Shown here one piece after another: positions 33,087-44,673 of a DNA stretch of 64,000 nt. The stretch spans positions 30,118,716-30,182,715 of the forward strand of contig CM064874.1 of the NCBI GenBank assembly GCA_032719365.1, in the 5' to 3' direction. The translations under genes were made by a program, and so were the position numbers. A model generated the notes under the pieces. That model searched no databases and was not told where the DNA came from. It saw only the letters and a program-made list of their open reading frames with translations. This stretch comes from Prinsepia uniflora (taxonomy: Eukaryota; Streptophyta; Magnoliopsida; Rosales; Rosaceae). Position 1 is the stretch's first letter. Each line of letters opens with the position of its first letter.

Positions 33087-33575
33087 TGTTTACACCATAT
33101 CTGACCAAACCCACTAGACCGTATACTTGAAGCCCAGGCTCTATTCAAGGCCCCAAAACCGCTGAACTTACACAAAGCCTTAACCCCGGGCCCAATGCCG
33201 GATGCCACATGAAGATCTATCCACCCTCGATTTACGTAACATGTGTCAACACGTAATTCGAGACACATTTTTCCCACATCGGAACTTTGGGAATTGAACA
33301 TCCCACCTACCCATGCATAAGGGGTACACATTTCCCAATAAAGGTAACTAAGATTTACTATTTACAATTACTCTGCCAAACTTACCATTTACTATTTCCT
33401 CTTACGAACAACGCAACTGACTTGATCGTCGGAGAGCCTTAGGCTGGCACCACACCGGTGCCCGTACTAACGGAAACCCGCGATCCGCTTGAGTTGACAG
33501 GTCACAGGAGGGACACGCGTCATTTGGTGATTGGGCGACGAGTAATCGACAGTTGGAACATTTAACGCTTCAACA
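33087..33575 (+). repeat. TE1 3' LTR
   Basis: A 489-bp copy of 3719-4207 with about 24 substitutions and no net length change, mostly transitions. Followed by ACATG. Confidence 0.95.
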
Positions 33576-35111
33576 ACATGAACGACTGATGTCTAACTTT
33601 TATGGTCTTCCCTGGTTAGGTGTAGCAAAAGTGTACCATCCCTATTCATTGGGAAATGATCGTTGGATTTTAGCCATACTAGATTTGTAGTTACGGTAGG
33701 TGTTTATATACGATTCAATGGTGTCAAAAAACATAGAAAAAGCTGGCATTTTCACTAACCCAGATGCTGCCCTGAGTACTAAGTTCGATGAACTTCTATA
33801 TTGCGTTTCCTCAAGCACAAATGTCAAAGCCATGGCCAGTCAATCAGGCCACTAAAGTTCCCCAACAAAGAGACGGGTAAAGTGTCTAATACTTGTTTTT
33901 CTTTATTTTGAATTTAGTTTAAAGATTGTACGAGATAAAACATTAGGTCTCACATCTTGTAATAGAAAGTATGGTGTATTTGCCCTTGGGTTTTTGGACT
34001 TCTTGGTCTCAAAACACTGCATTGAAGAGTGATGTTCTCAGTATGACCCCGAATGCGGTCAAAATTGGCAGTTGAAGTAATGTGAAAGGTGGTATATTGT
34101 TAGTTAGGCTTATTTGAAAATTGATGCTGCAAAACTTAACCCATTTTATATATCCTAAACTTTGTTGTTGTCAGTTTGACATGTGAAATGTGAAGTTCGT
34201 TAGTTTTTTTGTTGACTTCCTTTGTATTATGATGGATTATGGTTGGAAACTTAAGTATTTGAAGTGTAAATATAGAATGTTTTAATTTGGTATGAAAATT
34301 TTGAAGTTTACTATATTAATACCAACTTTTCAAGGTGGCATTATTAGGTTTGATACTGAGCTACAATGGTCCAGAACTTGTTGGTTGATTTGGGATAAGG
34401 AGTTTTATGTTTTGCATTCATATGTGTGAGTTTTCTGGTACAACTAGTATAGTCAAGTTCATGTGCAGGTGTGGTATATAACTGATATATAAATTATATA
34501 TTATTGGCATATAAGTGGTAGATAATAAGGGTATATGTGCTTATAAGTGGTAGATTCCACTTTAAAAATGAAGAAACGGTCTCATACGTGCAATGTGATT
34601 GGTTATAGTCACTTAATGGATTAGGATACATAAGGGAAGTACATCCAAGTATGAAATCAAGTACATTGAACAAGTATTTGTTTCTCTTCTCTAATGGTAT
34701 GTAAGCGATATATGAGTGGTCTATATTATTGCTCCTTAACAAGGTTTTAAACCGCTATATAACCGGTAGATAACATGTATATAGGTGGTATCTATGTAGT
34801 AAATTGCAAATGAGAACACAATTTTCCATCTCCTACATGTCACTTGAGGTAGGTTTTGCAAGGTATTTGGTTGTATTAAGTTCATGGTGTAGGAAACATA
34901 AGGGAAGTAAGTGGGAGTATATAATCAAGTACAATCCAAACGTTTTTGGTCATCTCCTCTAAGGGCATACAAATTGCAAGTGTGGTAGATAACAGGTATA
35001 CAACCTGGGTATAAGTGTTACATAAGTGGTATATAAGTGGTTTATAACTGCTATATAATGAATTTCAACCAGTATATAAACATTAGGTAAGTAGTAGCTA
35101 TATGGTAGATT
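33576..35111. other. AT-rich DNA right of TE1
   Basis: Resumes the pre-insertion sequence of 1-3718. No gene is recognised. From about 34470 it carries degenerate TATAAGTGGTAGATA repeats. Confidence 0.6.
34470..35110. repeat. Degenerate TATAAGTGGTA repeats
   Basis: Words such as ATATAAGTGGTAGATAA, TATAAGTGGTAGAT, ACATAAGTGGTATATAAGTG and ATAACAGGTATACAA recur irregularly. They also occur as near complements, which gives many potential short hairpins. Confidence 0.6.
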
Positions 35112-36200
35112 ATGATAAGTCATGAATTAAGCATTGTTTGGATGTTGTTCCTTATCCCCTTTACTAGTCTTTTGATTTTAATTGTACAAAAAATAGGAGA
35201 AAATGATCCATTTTGCGAGACTTGTGTATATTATGAATGTTAAGTCAATTCCAAAGAGAATGCAAAAAGAATGGAGGAAATCCGAGCCAAAATGAAGGAC
35301 TAGCACTAAAATGAAGTTAAGGTCCCTAGCTGAAATCCCAGTTGAGGCCCTCTCGGGTTTTGGCTTTGAATTGGAATTTTCCAATGTCTTGGATGTGATC
35401 AAGCTGCCCAGATAATCTCCAGGGGTCCCAATGAGGTGATAGCACGTGTTAAGAAAATCAAGATTAACCAAGAAAGGGGGTTCTTGCCTTTCTTGGCCGA
35501 GAGGCACTCCTAATCCTACAATGAGTGTGTGTGTGTGTCACTTTTTCGACCAGTCTTGCTAGCCTTGCATGCCTATATTAAGTGGAATATTTCAGATAAC
35601 TCAGCCCTAGAATCCAGTTAGGATAGTCAACCAAAAGATCCATTAAAAAAAGGGTTCCTATCCATTCCTTGCAACCCAAGAAACTAGGATTTCTTGCATT
35701 AAGTTCCTACTTTTTAGGGATTTGGGGCTGCTGTTCTATTCCGAATTCCACAAGGATTCTTAGGCTGTTTGGTGACATAAAAAGGGTCTAATCTCCTAAA
35801 TAAACTCATGAAAACCCCAGGGCAAGGGGTTCGGCCCTCTTAGACGTTTTTTAGGGTTTTGAACCATAGAATACATTGTTTTTGGGATTAAGGAGTTCTT
35901 GCTTAATTTGCAGCAGCCTTTCATTGTCTTTTGCACGACTAGAGTAAGAGATTTCCTTCTTCCTTCTTTATTTTTTTGTACTTTAAACTTATTTATCTGA
36001 TTGATTCAATGCAATTTCTGATTATGCTTTTGTTTATTAATCTAAGTATGTGTGAGTAGTTCCTTTAAGGATAGGGGCTGTTTGAAGCCCTAGCCATGTT
36101 AGTTTGTACTTAGATTTCTAGCTCTTGATTGTGATTATTATGCATGACTAAATTTATTGGATTACTGCGCTTCATGAACTCAATTTATGCTTATAAGCTT
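35112..36200 (+). mobile_element. Possible old LTR or LTR fragment
   Basis: TGATAAGTCATGAATTAAGC resembles the TE4 LTR start. About 900 bp later comes a stretch with GTGTGAGTAGTTCCTTTAAG and GAAGCCCTAGCCATGTTAG, a theme I associate with Athila-like LTRs. I find no matching right end, primer site or duplication (GATTA on the left), so the right border is arbitrary. It could equally be part of the intron or leader of the transposase gene that follows. Confidence 0.35.
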
Positions 36201-37396
36201 AGCTACATTATTTGTGTATAATTGTCGATGTAATTGTTTGACAGCCCATAATATCATCTTGCAATTTGTAGCATCACGTTTAAGAGGAGGACTTTTAGGC
36301 AGTAGGTTTAGGTTTATGTTTAGGGTTAGGGTTTTGATTGTGTGATATTTCATAGTTTCTGTTGGATGTGGATTTTTTATGCTTGTTAACTAATGTTTTT
36401 TTTTTAATTGCTTATTGAAGGGGACTGTGATGACATTGTCTCCATCACCTTAAGCCACATTGGAAATATAGTACATAAACAAGCAGAGTGGAGATATTTA
36501 GATGGGGCATTGAGATGGTTTGACTGGTGTTGTTGGGAGTACGCTTCATTAGTAGAATTGAATGCCCTAGTGAAGCAGGAAGGTTACATTCATGATAGGG
36601 TAGATTTCTACCTACAAGATGAAGCTAGTAGACAGTTTTTCAAGGTATCCACATATCAGAAGCTATTGGCACTCATTAGAAAGTCTTCAAGGACATTTCA
36701 GAAGATTGTCCATGTGTATACTTCCCATCCCATGGATCAAGTGACAGATGAGGATCTGGTGTATACATTAGAGGCTAGTCCAAGCACTGGAGAAGCTAGC
36801 CCAACCACTAGAGAGGCTAGTCTAAACACATAGGTTGGTCCAAACACAACTCAGGAGGAATATGTAGAAGATGTTCCAGCTTTTGTTAGTCATGAAGAAG
36901 AAAGTAGTGATGTTGATGATAATGATGATGAATTGTTTGAAGTTCAAGTGGATGATGAAAGTAGTGAAGATATCGATGAAGATGAAGAATTAGAGGAAAA
37001 TGATAATGATGATGAACCTGAATTGAGGGAACCTGGAGTGCAATCAAGTGGTGTAAGGCGTAGACAGAAGCATAAAGTGCAAGAAATGGAGGAAAATGAT
37101 ATTGATGATGATTGTAGTGGGCAATCCGAGCATCAGTATTTTGAAGATGATAGTTATGGTGAAAGGGATGAACATGAAATATGTCTAAGTGATGATGATG
37201 ACATATTCCAAACGAATGAAGAAGGGGTAGTTCCTCCTCCTCCTCGAGCTGAGGATGACTTTGAAGAAATAGATGTTCCAAGTCACCTGGGATTTCTACG
37301 GCTAGTGGAGATTCAGATGATGACTTGGAAAAAAAAGAAAAGGAAGAAGAAACATTTCCAAAGACAAGGGATGTTATTACTGAAATAGAGATGAAG

Positions 37397-40193
37397 TGTA
37401 ACACCCCGGACTTTTATGATTTGGTAAAGTTGAAACTTTAATGTAAAATGACTATTTTTCCCTAGTTGGGAGGATTTGTTGACTTTTGACTCGGACTATA
37501 TTTTGGACTTTAACCTATGACCGTGACGTATATTGGGACGTCACAAGTCCGTAGATAGGCGGCATGCCAGAATCGGAGTCCGGACGGGAAAGTTATGGTC
37601 AAGAACGAGAAAAATTACACTATTCACAAAGTCCCGAGAATGTCACACTTGACTGGTTCTAATTGGATAAGGACAATCTAGTGGGACCCTTAGATGAGTG
37701 ACAAGTGTCACTCATCTCATTGGTGGGTTTCCCCATGCAATTGGATCAGTTTAGGGTTCCGACTTCATCATTTTTCTCTTATTTTCACTTGTTATCGTCT
37801 TTGTAAACTCACAAACTCTCTCTAACCCATGAAACACTAAACACCACACCACCACCTCCCTATTCTACCTTCACTTCATTAAGCATCATTGAGAGGTTGA
37901 GGCATACGTGAGGAAGCAGACGAGCTGACAACGAGGCTGTACACGGCGGGGATCACGACTGAGAGGTGAGAACTCGAAACACCATTTTGTTCAAAAAATG
38001 GAACTTTGATTTTCAGCGTGTGTTGAACAATCTAATGGGGCCTAACGTGTTCTAAGGTCCAAGACGAGTTCATAGGGCTAGTTTTTGAAGTAGAGGATGG
38101 CTGGAATTGAGCGCTATCGAAGGTTGATATCTACGGCTTACTGTTGATCCGATCTTAGGTAACTTTTAGATCGTATTTCCTAGATTTTATCTTACGGATC
38201 TTGTAGTTAGGTCGAGACGATCACATAGGAAGAAACCAGATCGAAAACAGTTGACAAATCAAGGTGTTGAAACCGGGTCGGGTTGCGGGTCTATGTGACC
38301 CAAATTGTAGACTTGTCAGAGGACAGGGACAATGATGTCATCACCCTGTCGGATATTAGTGACATGGACCAACCAGCAGCTAACACGTGGCACATGTCAT
38401 CTGACACTGTTAGATGATGTCAGCATTGACTTTGACCGTTGACCTGACGTCAACGTTGAATTTTACAGATGCAGCGTTGACTTTTTGGTCAACATTGATC
38501 GCGGCTTTGACCCTCGCTTGGGGGTGCGTGGGCACACTTTTCACTGTGGGAACAGTGCCATTTTAATGGTTTCGACTATCCAGATCCAATGGAGGTGGTT
38601 TCGGGTAGACCAGAGTTCATTGGTTGGGTTAAAATGATGTTTATAGCCTCGAGAAGCGTGTTCGTGATGCGTTTTTGATCCGACACTGTTCTTAGATTTT
38701 AGATATAGGTTTGTAGAGACAATTAGTGATCCTTGAATATGTTTGGACAGGTCAGAGACTGTGATATAGCTTCAGGACAGGTTTTAGACATTGATTAAGC
38801 ATTAGGATAATATTGTGAGTGGGTCTTTTGGTTTCTAAACTGATTGCATGCATAACTATTTTCTTATACTATTATATGATTGTGTGTATGAGTGTGTTGG
38901 GTCTTATTTATGAATTGTGTACCTATATATATATATATTATACTATGTGGGAATGTGGCCCATCTGGTAACTATACTATTGGTTGTGGAATCATATTGGG
39001 ATGTAACAGGGTCATACTATTGCACCAGATATATTTACCATGTGGATTACTATCTCCTCCAGTTATTGGTACCCTGGAGTGGTCACGGCGCATTGCCTGC
39101 GAGGGATCATGCTACGGAGCGACCGGACCGTAAGGTGGCTCTGGAGTAGGATTGCTATGATTAGACATCTAGGTCATCAGGCATCTGTATATGATTGTGT
39201 GTATGAGTATGTTGGGTCTTATTTATGGATTGTGCACTTATATATATATATATTATACTATGTGGGCATGTGACCCATCTGGTAACTATACTATTGGTTG
39301 TGGAATCATATTGGGATGTCACAGGTTCATACTATTGCACCAGATATATTGACCATATGGATTACTGTCTCCTCCAGTTATTGGTACCTTGGAGCGATCA
39401 CGGCGCATTGCCTGCGAGGGGTCATGCTACTGAGCGACTAGACCGTAGGGTGGCTCCGGAGTAGGATTGCTATGATTAGACGTCTAGGTCGTCAGACATC
39501 TGGGATGTCATAACTGGACTGAGTTTGGGGATAGGACTCAGGATTGAGACACCGGGAGGCACGCGTAGCCTTAGGACCGTGACGTTATTAAACGTCTTGG
39601 ACGTCCGACATCTGGGATGTTAGGGTTATGATATACGGTGCAATATGATTATAATGGATGCATTATTATTATATTATTGTGTGTGATGATATGAGATATG
39701 AGGGATGATGTGTGATATGTTTCAGTTTTGCTATATATATATATATATATGTTTTGACTCAAATGCATGCATGATTTGAAAATGGAGGGGAAAAATAGTA
39801 TTTTTACTATGTATTATGAACGGTTTTGAAATATCCTTTATTTTCGGCCCACTCATACTTTCATTATTTTCTTGACCCCCCTAGGACGTGACCCCAAAAT
39901 TGAGGCAGTTCCCGAGGCTGAGACATAGTCACATCACTGCTGCATACCTGATACCCTGGTTGGGTAGGTCGAGCACCATTTTGTTAAACTATTATTCGTG
40001 CTCGTAATTTTGTAGTGCTCTCTATCCCTTGTCTGGCACTATTGGACCCATTCTCGGATGTATTTGATGTTTAAGACGTTTATTGTGAATTATTTAACTT
40101 GTTATGGGTATTTTGGTCATTTTCTGGAATTGTGTTAGACGGGAGCAAGGCGCATCCCACATGGTGCCTTGGGGATCGGGATGGGTCCTGTCA
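37397..40193 (+). repeat. TE5 5' LTR
   Basis: 2797 bp, from TGTAACACCCCGGACTT to GGGATGGGTCCTGTCA. It is 481 bp longer than the 3' LTR, mostly because of a tandem duplication of about 313 bp (38879-39500) and an extra stretch of about 107 bp near 39930-40015 (counted by eye). Followed by AGTTGGTATTAGAGTAGG, a degraded tRNA-iMet primer site. Confidence 0.93.
38879..39503. repeat. Tandem duplication (about 313 bp) inside TE5 5' LTR
   Basis: TGATTGTGTGTATGAGTRTG starts at 38879 and again at about 39192. Both copies include the (TA)n run, the CCATCTGGTAACTATACTAT stretch and the CGGCGCATTGCCTGCGAGGG stretch. The 3' LTR has one copy (46085-46390). The copies differ at many positions, so the duplication is not recent. 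Confidence 0.9.
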
Positions 40194-40289
40194 AGTTGGT
40201 ATTAGAGTAGGTTGAGCACTAGGATAGCTTATTGTATAAGCTTGAATCTTTTAATATGATCAATAATCTATGTCTCTTAGTAGTGGATC

Positions 40290-40886
40290 ATGCCTCGCCG
40301 ACTCGAACCTCTAGCACAGACGGAGGAAGACGGCGCAAGAGAGATGGGAAGTGGGAGCATAGCGAGAGCCCAACGGCTGGGTACTACTATATTCACTGGG
40401 GGATATGACCCCGATGAGGCTTATATGTGGATAAACTGGTGGGAGCGCATTTTCTCAGTTATGCATTGTCCTCCTGATGAGCGAGTACTATTGGCCACAT
40501 TTATGCTTGAGAGGGGTGCGTACCAGTGGTGGTACGCACTAGAGATGACTGGCTGGAGTGCAGCCACTACACCGTGGGAGGTGTTCCGAGAGAGGTTTTT
40601 GGACCAGTACTACCCCTACTCATTTTGGGATGCTAGGGAGGCAGAGTTTTTACAGCTCCAGCAGTGGAGCCGGATGGTTGCAGAGTACGAGCATAGCTTC
40701 CTGACATTATCTGGGTTTGCCTCTGCATATGTGAGGACCGAAGAAGAAAAGTGTCGCTGCTTCGAGCAGGGACTTCGGTGGGATATTTGGGCCATTGTGA
40801 TAGCATCCAACTACACGACCCTGAGGGATTTGTATTACGCCGTAGTGCGTGTGGATGCCAACCTAGCAGTACAGCAGCAGCAGTAG
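40290..40886 (+). pseudogene. TE5 gag, capsid part
   Basis: An open frame of 198 codons from an ATG 96 bp after the LTR. It has the chromovirus gag signature: ERIFSVMHCPPDERVLLATF, GAYQWW, a TPWEVFRERFLDQYYP stretch and a TEEEKCRCFEQGL stretch. These align in order with the TE9 gag. It ends early in a glutamine run; the rest of gag follows out of frame. Confidence 0.9.
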
Positions 40887-41333
40887 TAGTCCCACAGTGA
40901 GGGACAAGGCCGAGACCGTCTGCATCTTGGACCTTCAAGACACAAGGTTTCAAAGGGGGAACACTCTGGTGGGAGGTCATTCTCTCCTACTCGTGGATAA
41001 TCCAACAGGTTTGGGTGTCCTCAGAGATTGGGACAGATATTGAGTTCTTGGCCACAACAGATTGCTGCGAGTGGTTCATTAGTGGGGTCGTTAGGACCAA
41101 GGGCTTTGCCATGTTTTTCTTGCGGGTGGACAAGATATTTCGCAAAGGAGTGCCCTTTACTCCTGGCCAACGGCAGTGGGGTTGGCCAGAGCTCGGTAGG
41201 ACCAGCCCATCATGCAGCCACCATATCAGATGCCACTAGAGGTTGAGTTCAGGTGGGAGACCGAGGACGCGGTTGTGGTCGACATGTGAGACCATAAGCT
41301 CGAGTCTTTTCGGTGACCTAGCAGCAGGCGAGG
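40887..41333 (+). pseudogene. TE5 gag tail with altered zinc knuckle
   Basis: Decayed linker. In one frame near 41110-41155 it reads CFSCGWTRYFAKEC: the CX2CX4HX4C knuckle with tyrosine in place of histidine (TAT where CAT is expected). Frames shift on both sides, so nothing here could be made as a single product. Confidence 0.7.
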
Positions 41334-41903
41334 ATGCCACCAGGAGTTGTCACAGGTACACTCACTATATCTAACCTTCATGTTCATGTTCTGATGGATC
41401 CTGGTGCTACACATTCATTCATCTCGAGGAGTTGTGCAGTGATGTTAGGCCGTGAGGTGTCAGCACTAGATCAGGAGATGGGTGTAGTTACCCCGATGAG
41501 AGTTGTATACATTGTGAACCAGCTGATGAGGGATTGCCTAGTGAGAGTTGGGAACTTGGAGCTGTTAGCCGACTTAATTATCATGGACCTGCAGGATTTT
41601 GACGTAATACTTGGAATGGACTGGCTAGGAGACCATGGGGCAATCATAGATTGTTGCAGTAAATTGGTGACCTTGTGGAGCCCGGGTATATCAGAGGTGA
41701 TTTTTCAAGGGGAGCATCAAGTTTCACCACCGGAGATAATTTCCGCACTTACAGCTACAAAATTGTTACAGAAGGGTTTTCAGGGATATTTAGTGCATGT
41801 GGTTGACACATGTGAGGATCCATTGAGTTCTGAGGATATACCAGTGGTGCGGGAGTTTCCTATTGTATTTTTGAATGAATCGCAGAGATTACCACTGCAT
41901 TGA
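41334..41903 (+). pseudogene. TE5 protease
   Basis: An open frame of 189 codons. VLMDPGATHSFIS is the aspartic protease active site, with proline in place of the usual small residue after aspartate. FDVILGMDWL is the hallmark of the C-terminal part. It ends in a TGA near 41901 just before the linker to reverse transcriptase. Confidence 0.88.
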
Positions 41904-42625
41904 GAGATCGAGTTCACGATCGAATTACTGCCCAGGATGAGGCAGATATCGCAGACGCTGTATAGGATGGTCCCAGAAGAATTGTAGAAATTAAAGGTAC
42001 AATCACAGGGGGAGCACCAGTGTTGTTTGTTAAGAAAAAAAGGTAACCTACGGTTGTGTGTGGACTACCGACAACTTAATAAGGTAACTGTAAGGAATAA
42101 GTATCCCTTACCTAAGATCGATGACCTGTTTGACCAATTTCGGAGAGAAAAGTATTTCTCTAAGATTGATCTTCGATCTGGTTACCATCAGCCAAGGATT
42201 GTTGAGGATGACATTTTGAAGACTGCCTTTCGGATGAGGTATGGGCATTATGAGTTTTTGGTAATGCCTTTTGGATTAACGAATGTACTAGCGGCATTCA
42301 TGGATTTGATGAATCGGTGATATCTTGGCCTATTCGAAGAGTGTCAGAGCACACGAGAAACATCTGCGGTTAGTGTTGAGCAGGTTGAGAGAGAACCAGT
42401 TGTATGCTAAACTTAGCAAGTGTCAGTTTTAGTTAAATAGTATCCTTTTTCTAGGCCACATTATTTCAGCTGAGAGGATTAGTGTGGACCCCCAGAAGAC
42501 AGAAGCGATAACCAACTGGGAAAGGCCAAAGAGGGTTACTGATGTTCAGATCTTCATATGTTTAGCAGGTTACTATCGACGGTTTGTAGAGGGTTTCTCT
42601 ACTATTGCAGCTCCTTTGACCTGAT
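41904..42625 (+). pseudogene. TE5 reverse transcriptase, active-site deletion
   Basis: The open part 42027-42320 contains LRLCVDYRQLNKVTVRN, FSKIDLRSGYHQ and FLVMPFGLTN, the conserved blocks before the active site. Right after MDLMNR the sequence jumps to what corresponds to the second aspartate region, so the segment holding the first catalytic aspartate of the YIDD-type motif is lost. The upstream linker also lacks a stretch near 42005. Enzyme activity is impossible. Confidence 0.88.
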
Positions 42626-43101
42626 TGACCCGGAAAGGGGTTAAGTTTGTTTGGGATGACCTGTGTGAACAGACTTTCCAGGAGCTAAAGAGATGGTTAA
42701 CTACTGCACCAATTCTTGCACTTCCTGATGATGGTGGGGTGTTCCGGGTGTACAGCGATGCATCACGACATGTCTTGGGCTGTTTATTGATGCAACATGG
42801 TAGGGTGATCACTTACGCCTCACGTCAATTGAAACCTCATGAGATGAACTATTCCACCCATGGCTTGGAGTTAGCTGCAGTGGTGCATGCTTTGAAAATT
42901 TGGAGACACTACTTGTATGGTGAAATGTTCAGAATCTTCACTGACTACCAGAGTTTAAAACACTTGTTCACGCAAAAAGATTTGAATCTGAGGAAGAGAC
43001 GGTTGCTAGAGTTGATTAAGAACTACGAGTGCACGATTGAATATCATCCAGGAAAAGCAAACGTGGTGGTAGATGCACTGAGCAGGAAATCAGCAGGTTA
43101 A
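42625..43101 (+). pseudogene. TE5 RNase H
   Basis: An open frame of 158 codons with FRVYSDASRHVLGCLLMQ, LELAAVVHALKIWRHYLYG, IFTDYQSLKHLFTQK and YHPGKANVVVDALSRKS. The acidic residues of the RNase H site (YSDAS, LELAA, FTDYQ, VVDAL) are all present. This is the best-preserved TE5 domain. It would remove the RNA strand during reverse transcription. Confidence 0.9.
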
Positions 43102-43900
43102 ATTGCACACCTGAGGATGGTGTATGTTCCTTGCTTGTTGAACTCCGAAAGGCTAAAGTTATGCTAGGAATGGATGGTCAGGGAGTTTTGTTGACTAGTT
43201 TTCATGTGTGACCTATTATGACCGACCAGATCATTGAGGTCCAATTTTAGGACCCTATGCTATATGTTTATCAGATCGAGGTTGAGATAGGTGAGTGGCA
43301 GGATTTCATTATCCGAGGTGATGGAGCCCTAGTAAAGCATCGTCGTATATGTGTGCCTACAGTGGTGGAACTGAGAGCGGAGATACTAGAGGAAGCCCAT
43401 AGTTCAGCCTATGCTATGCACCCGGGATGGACAATGATGTACCGTACCCTCTGAGATCACTATTGGTGGGATGGAATGAAGAGGGATACAACCGATTTGT
43501 CAGTAGATGTTTGACCTGTCAGCAAGTTAAGATGGAATGGCAGCGACCCTACGGGGCTATGCAACCACTTCAGATCCTCGAGTGGAAATGGGATCATATC
43601 ACTATGGATTTCATGTTTAAATTGCCTAGGATGCAAGGTGGTTTTGATGGAGTCTAGGTAATAGTGGACAGACTGACGAAGTCGGTACATTTCTTATCTG
43701 TGAGAGAGACGTTCAAGCCAAACTGGTTGGCTCAGTTGTTCGTGAACGAGATTATTAGACTTCATGGTACGTCAGAGTCAATAGTTTCAGATTGGGATCC
43801 GCGCTTTACTTCGAGATTCTGGCGGAGTCTACAAAAGGCCCTGGGTATGAACCTGCATTTTAGCACAACTTATCATCCACAGACTAACGGGTAATCTTAG
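43102..43900 (+). pseudogene. TE5 integrase, zinc and catalytic domains
   Basis: A stop after the RNase H leads into decayed integrase. AHSSAYAMHPG and CLTCQQVKME give the HHCC zinc domain, the first in one frame (43257-43454) and the second in another. WKWDHITMDFMFKLP holds the first catalytic aspartate; a TAG interrupts near 43655. SIVSDWDPRFTSRFW holds the second. The frame stops right after HPQTNG, just before the catalytic glutamate region. Confidence 0.88.
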
Positions 43901-44227
43901 CGGACCATTCATATATTGGAATTTGCCACAGACCGCGCTACAGTTTTAGGACTCCTGGGATATGTTTTTTCCTCTGATGTAATTTGCATACAACAACAGC
44001 TACCAGATGAGTATTGGCATGGTACCTTATGAGGAACTATATGTTCGGCAGTGCAGGACACCCGTGTGTTCGATAGAGGTAGGTGAGAGGGCCATTTTGA
44101 CCCAGAATTGATGGATATGACCCTAGAGAAGGGCTGGATCATTAAATAGAGGCTGAAGGCGGCGCATGACCACCAGAGGAGTTATGCGGATAGGCGGATC
44201 AGGGATCTTAAATTTTCGGTTGGAGAC

Positions 44228-44640
44228 TTGGTGTTTCTGAAATTGACTCCTTGGAAGGGAAACATACGATTTGGTCGATGGGGGGAAGAGAGTGCCCGTT
44301 ATATTGGGCCATATGAGATCATTGAGAAGGTTGGTTTAGTAGCATACCGGTTAGCCTTGCCTCCAGAAATTGTGAGGGTACATGATGTATTACATGTGCC
44401 AATGCTCCAGAAGTACATGCGCGATGAATCACACATCTTGCCAGAACAGCCAATGGAACTGAGGACCGATTTGAGCTTTGAGGAGCAGTCAATGCAGATA
44501 TTGGATTGGAAGGACAAGGTGCTAAGGAACAAGAAGATCCCATGGGTAAAAGTGTTGTGGAGGAATCACGACGTGGAATAAGCCACGTAGGAGCCCGAGG
44601 CTCAAATTAGAGAACAACATACGTACTTATTTTAGTAAAC
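44228..44640 (+). pseudogene. TE5 integrase C-terminus and chromodomain
   Basis: VFLKLTPWKGNIRFG, then RYIGPYEIIEKVGLVAYRLALP, is the GPY/F module; VRVHDVLHVPMLQKYM follows. The tail, ILDWKDKVLRNKKIPWVKVLWRNHD split over 44495-44580, is the Tekay-type chromodomain, which directs insertion to marked chromatin. A TAA falls where glutamate is expected in the last block (44579-44581), followed by further remnants of the end of pol. Confidence 0.88.
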
Positions 44641-44655
44641 TTCGGGGTTGAAATT

Positions 44656-44673
44656 TTTGTAAGGTGGGTGGTT
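44656..44673 (+). promoter_or_regulatory. TE5 polypurine tract
   Basis: GTAAGGTGGGTGGTTT, next to the 3' LTR. The same place in TE9, read on the minus strand, is GTAAGGTGGGTAGAT. Confidence 0.7.

Larger units (their letters stand above)
3719..33575 (+). mobile_element. TE1: Tat-like Ty3/gypsy LTR retrotransposon, nested and deleted
   Basis: A complete insertion bounded by two 489-bp direct repeats that begin TGTTTACACC and end GCTTCAACA, with the 5-bp duplication ACATG on both sides (3714-3718 and 33576-33580). Its own sequence survives in three blocks: 4208-4376, 17280-20002 and 27569-33086. These hold gag and protease, a fragment of the start of the reverse transcriptase region joined to the integrase C-terminus, a tandem repeat array, and an antisense gene. 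The gag, the C-terminal integrase style, the long 3' region with tandem repeats and the GGGGGACT polypurine tract suggest the Tat (Retand/Ogre) group. With the core of pol missing it cannot move alone. The LTRs differ at about 24 of 489 positions, so it is much older than the elements inserted in it. Confidence 0.93.

Noticed and set aside
36310..36336. TTTAGGG-like words as an interstitial telomere repeat
   Set aside because: Only about two units in TTTAGGGTTAGGG; too short, and telo-box words are common in plant leaders.
36886..37404. 172-codon histidine-rich minus-strand frame
   Set aside because: Shadow of the Asp/Glu-rich Mutator-like exon on the other strand.
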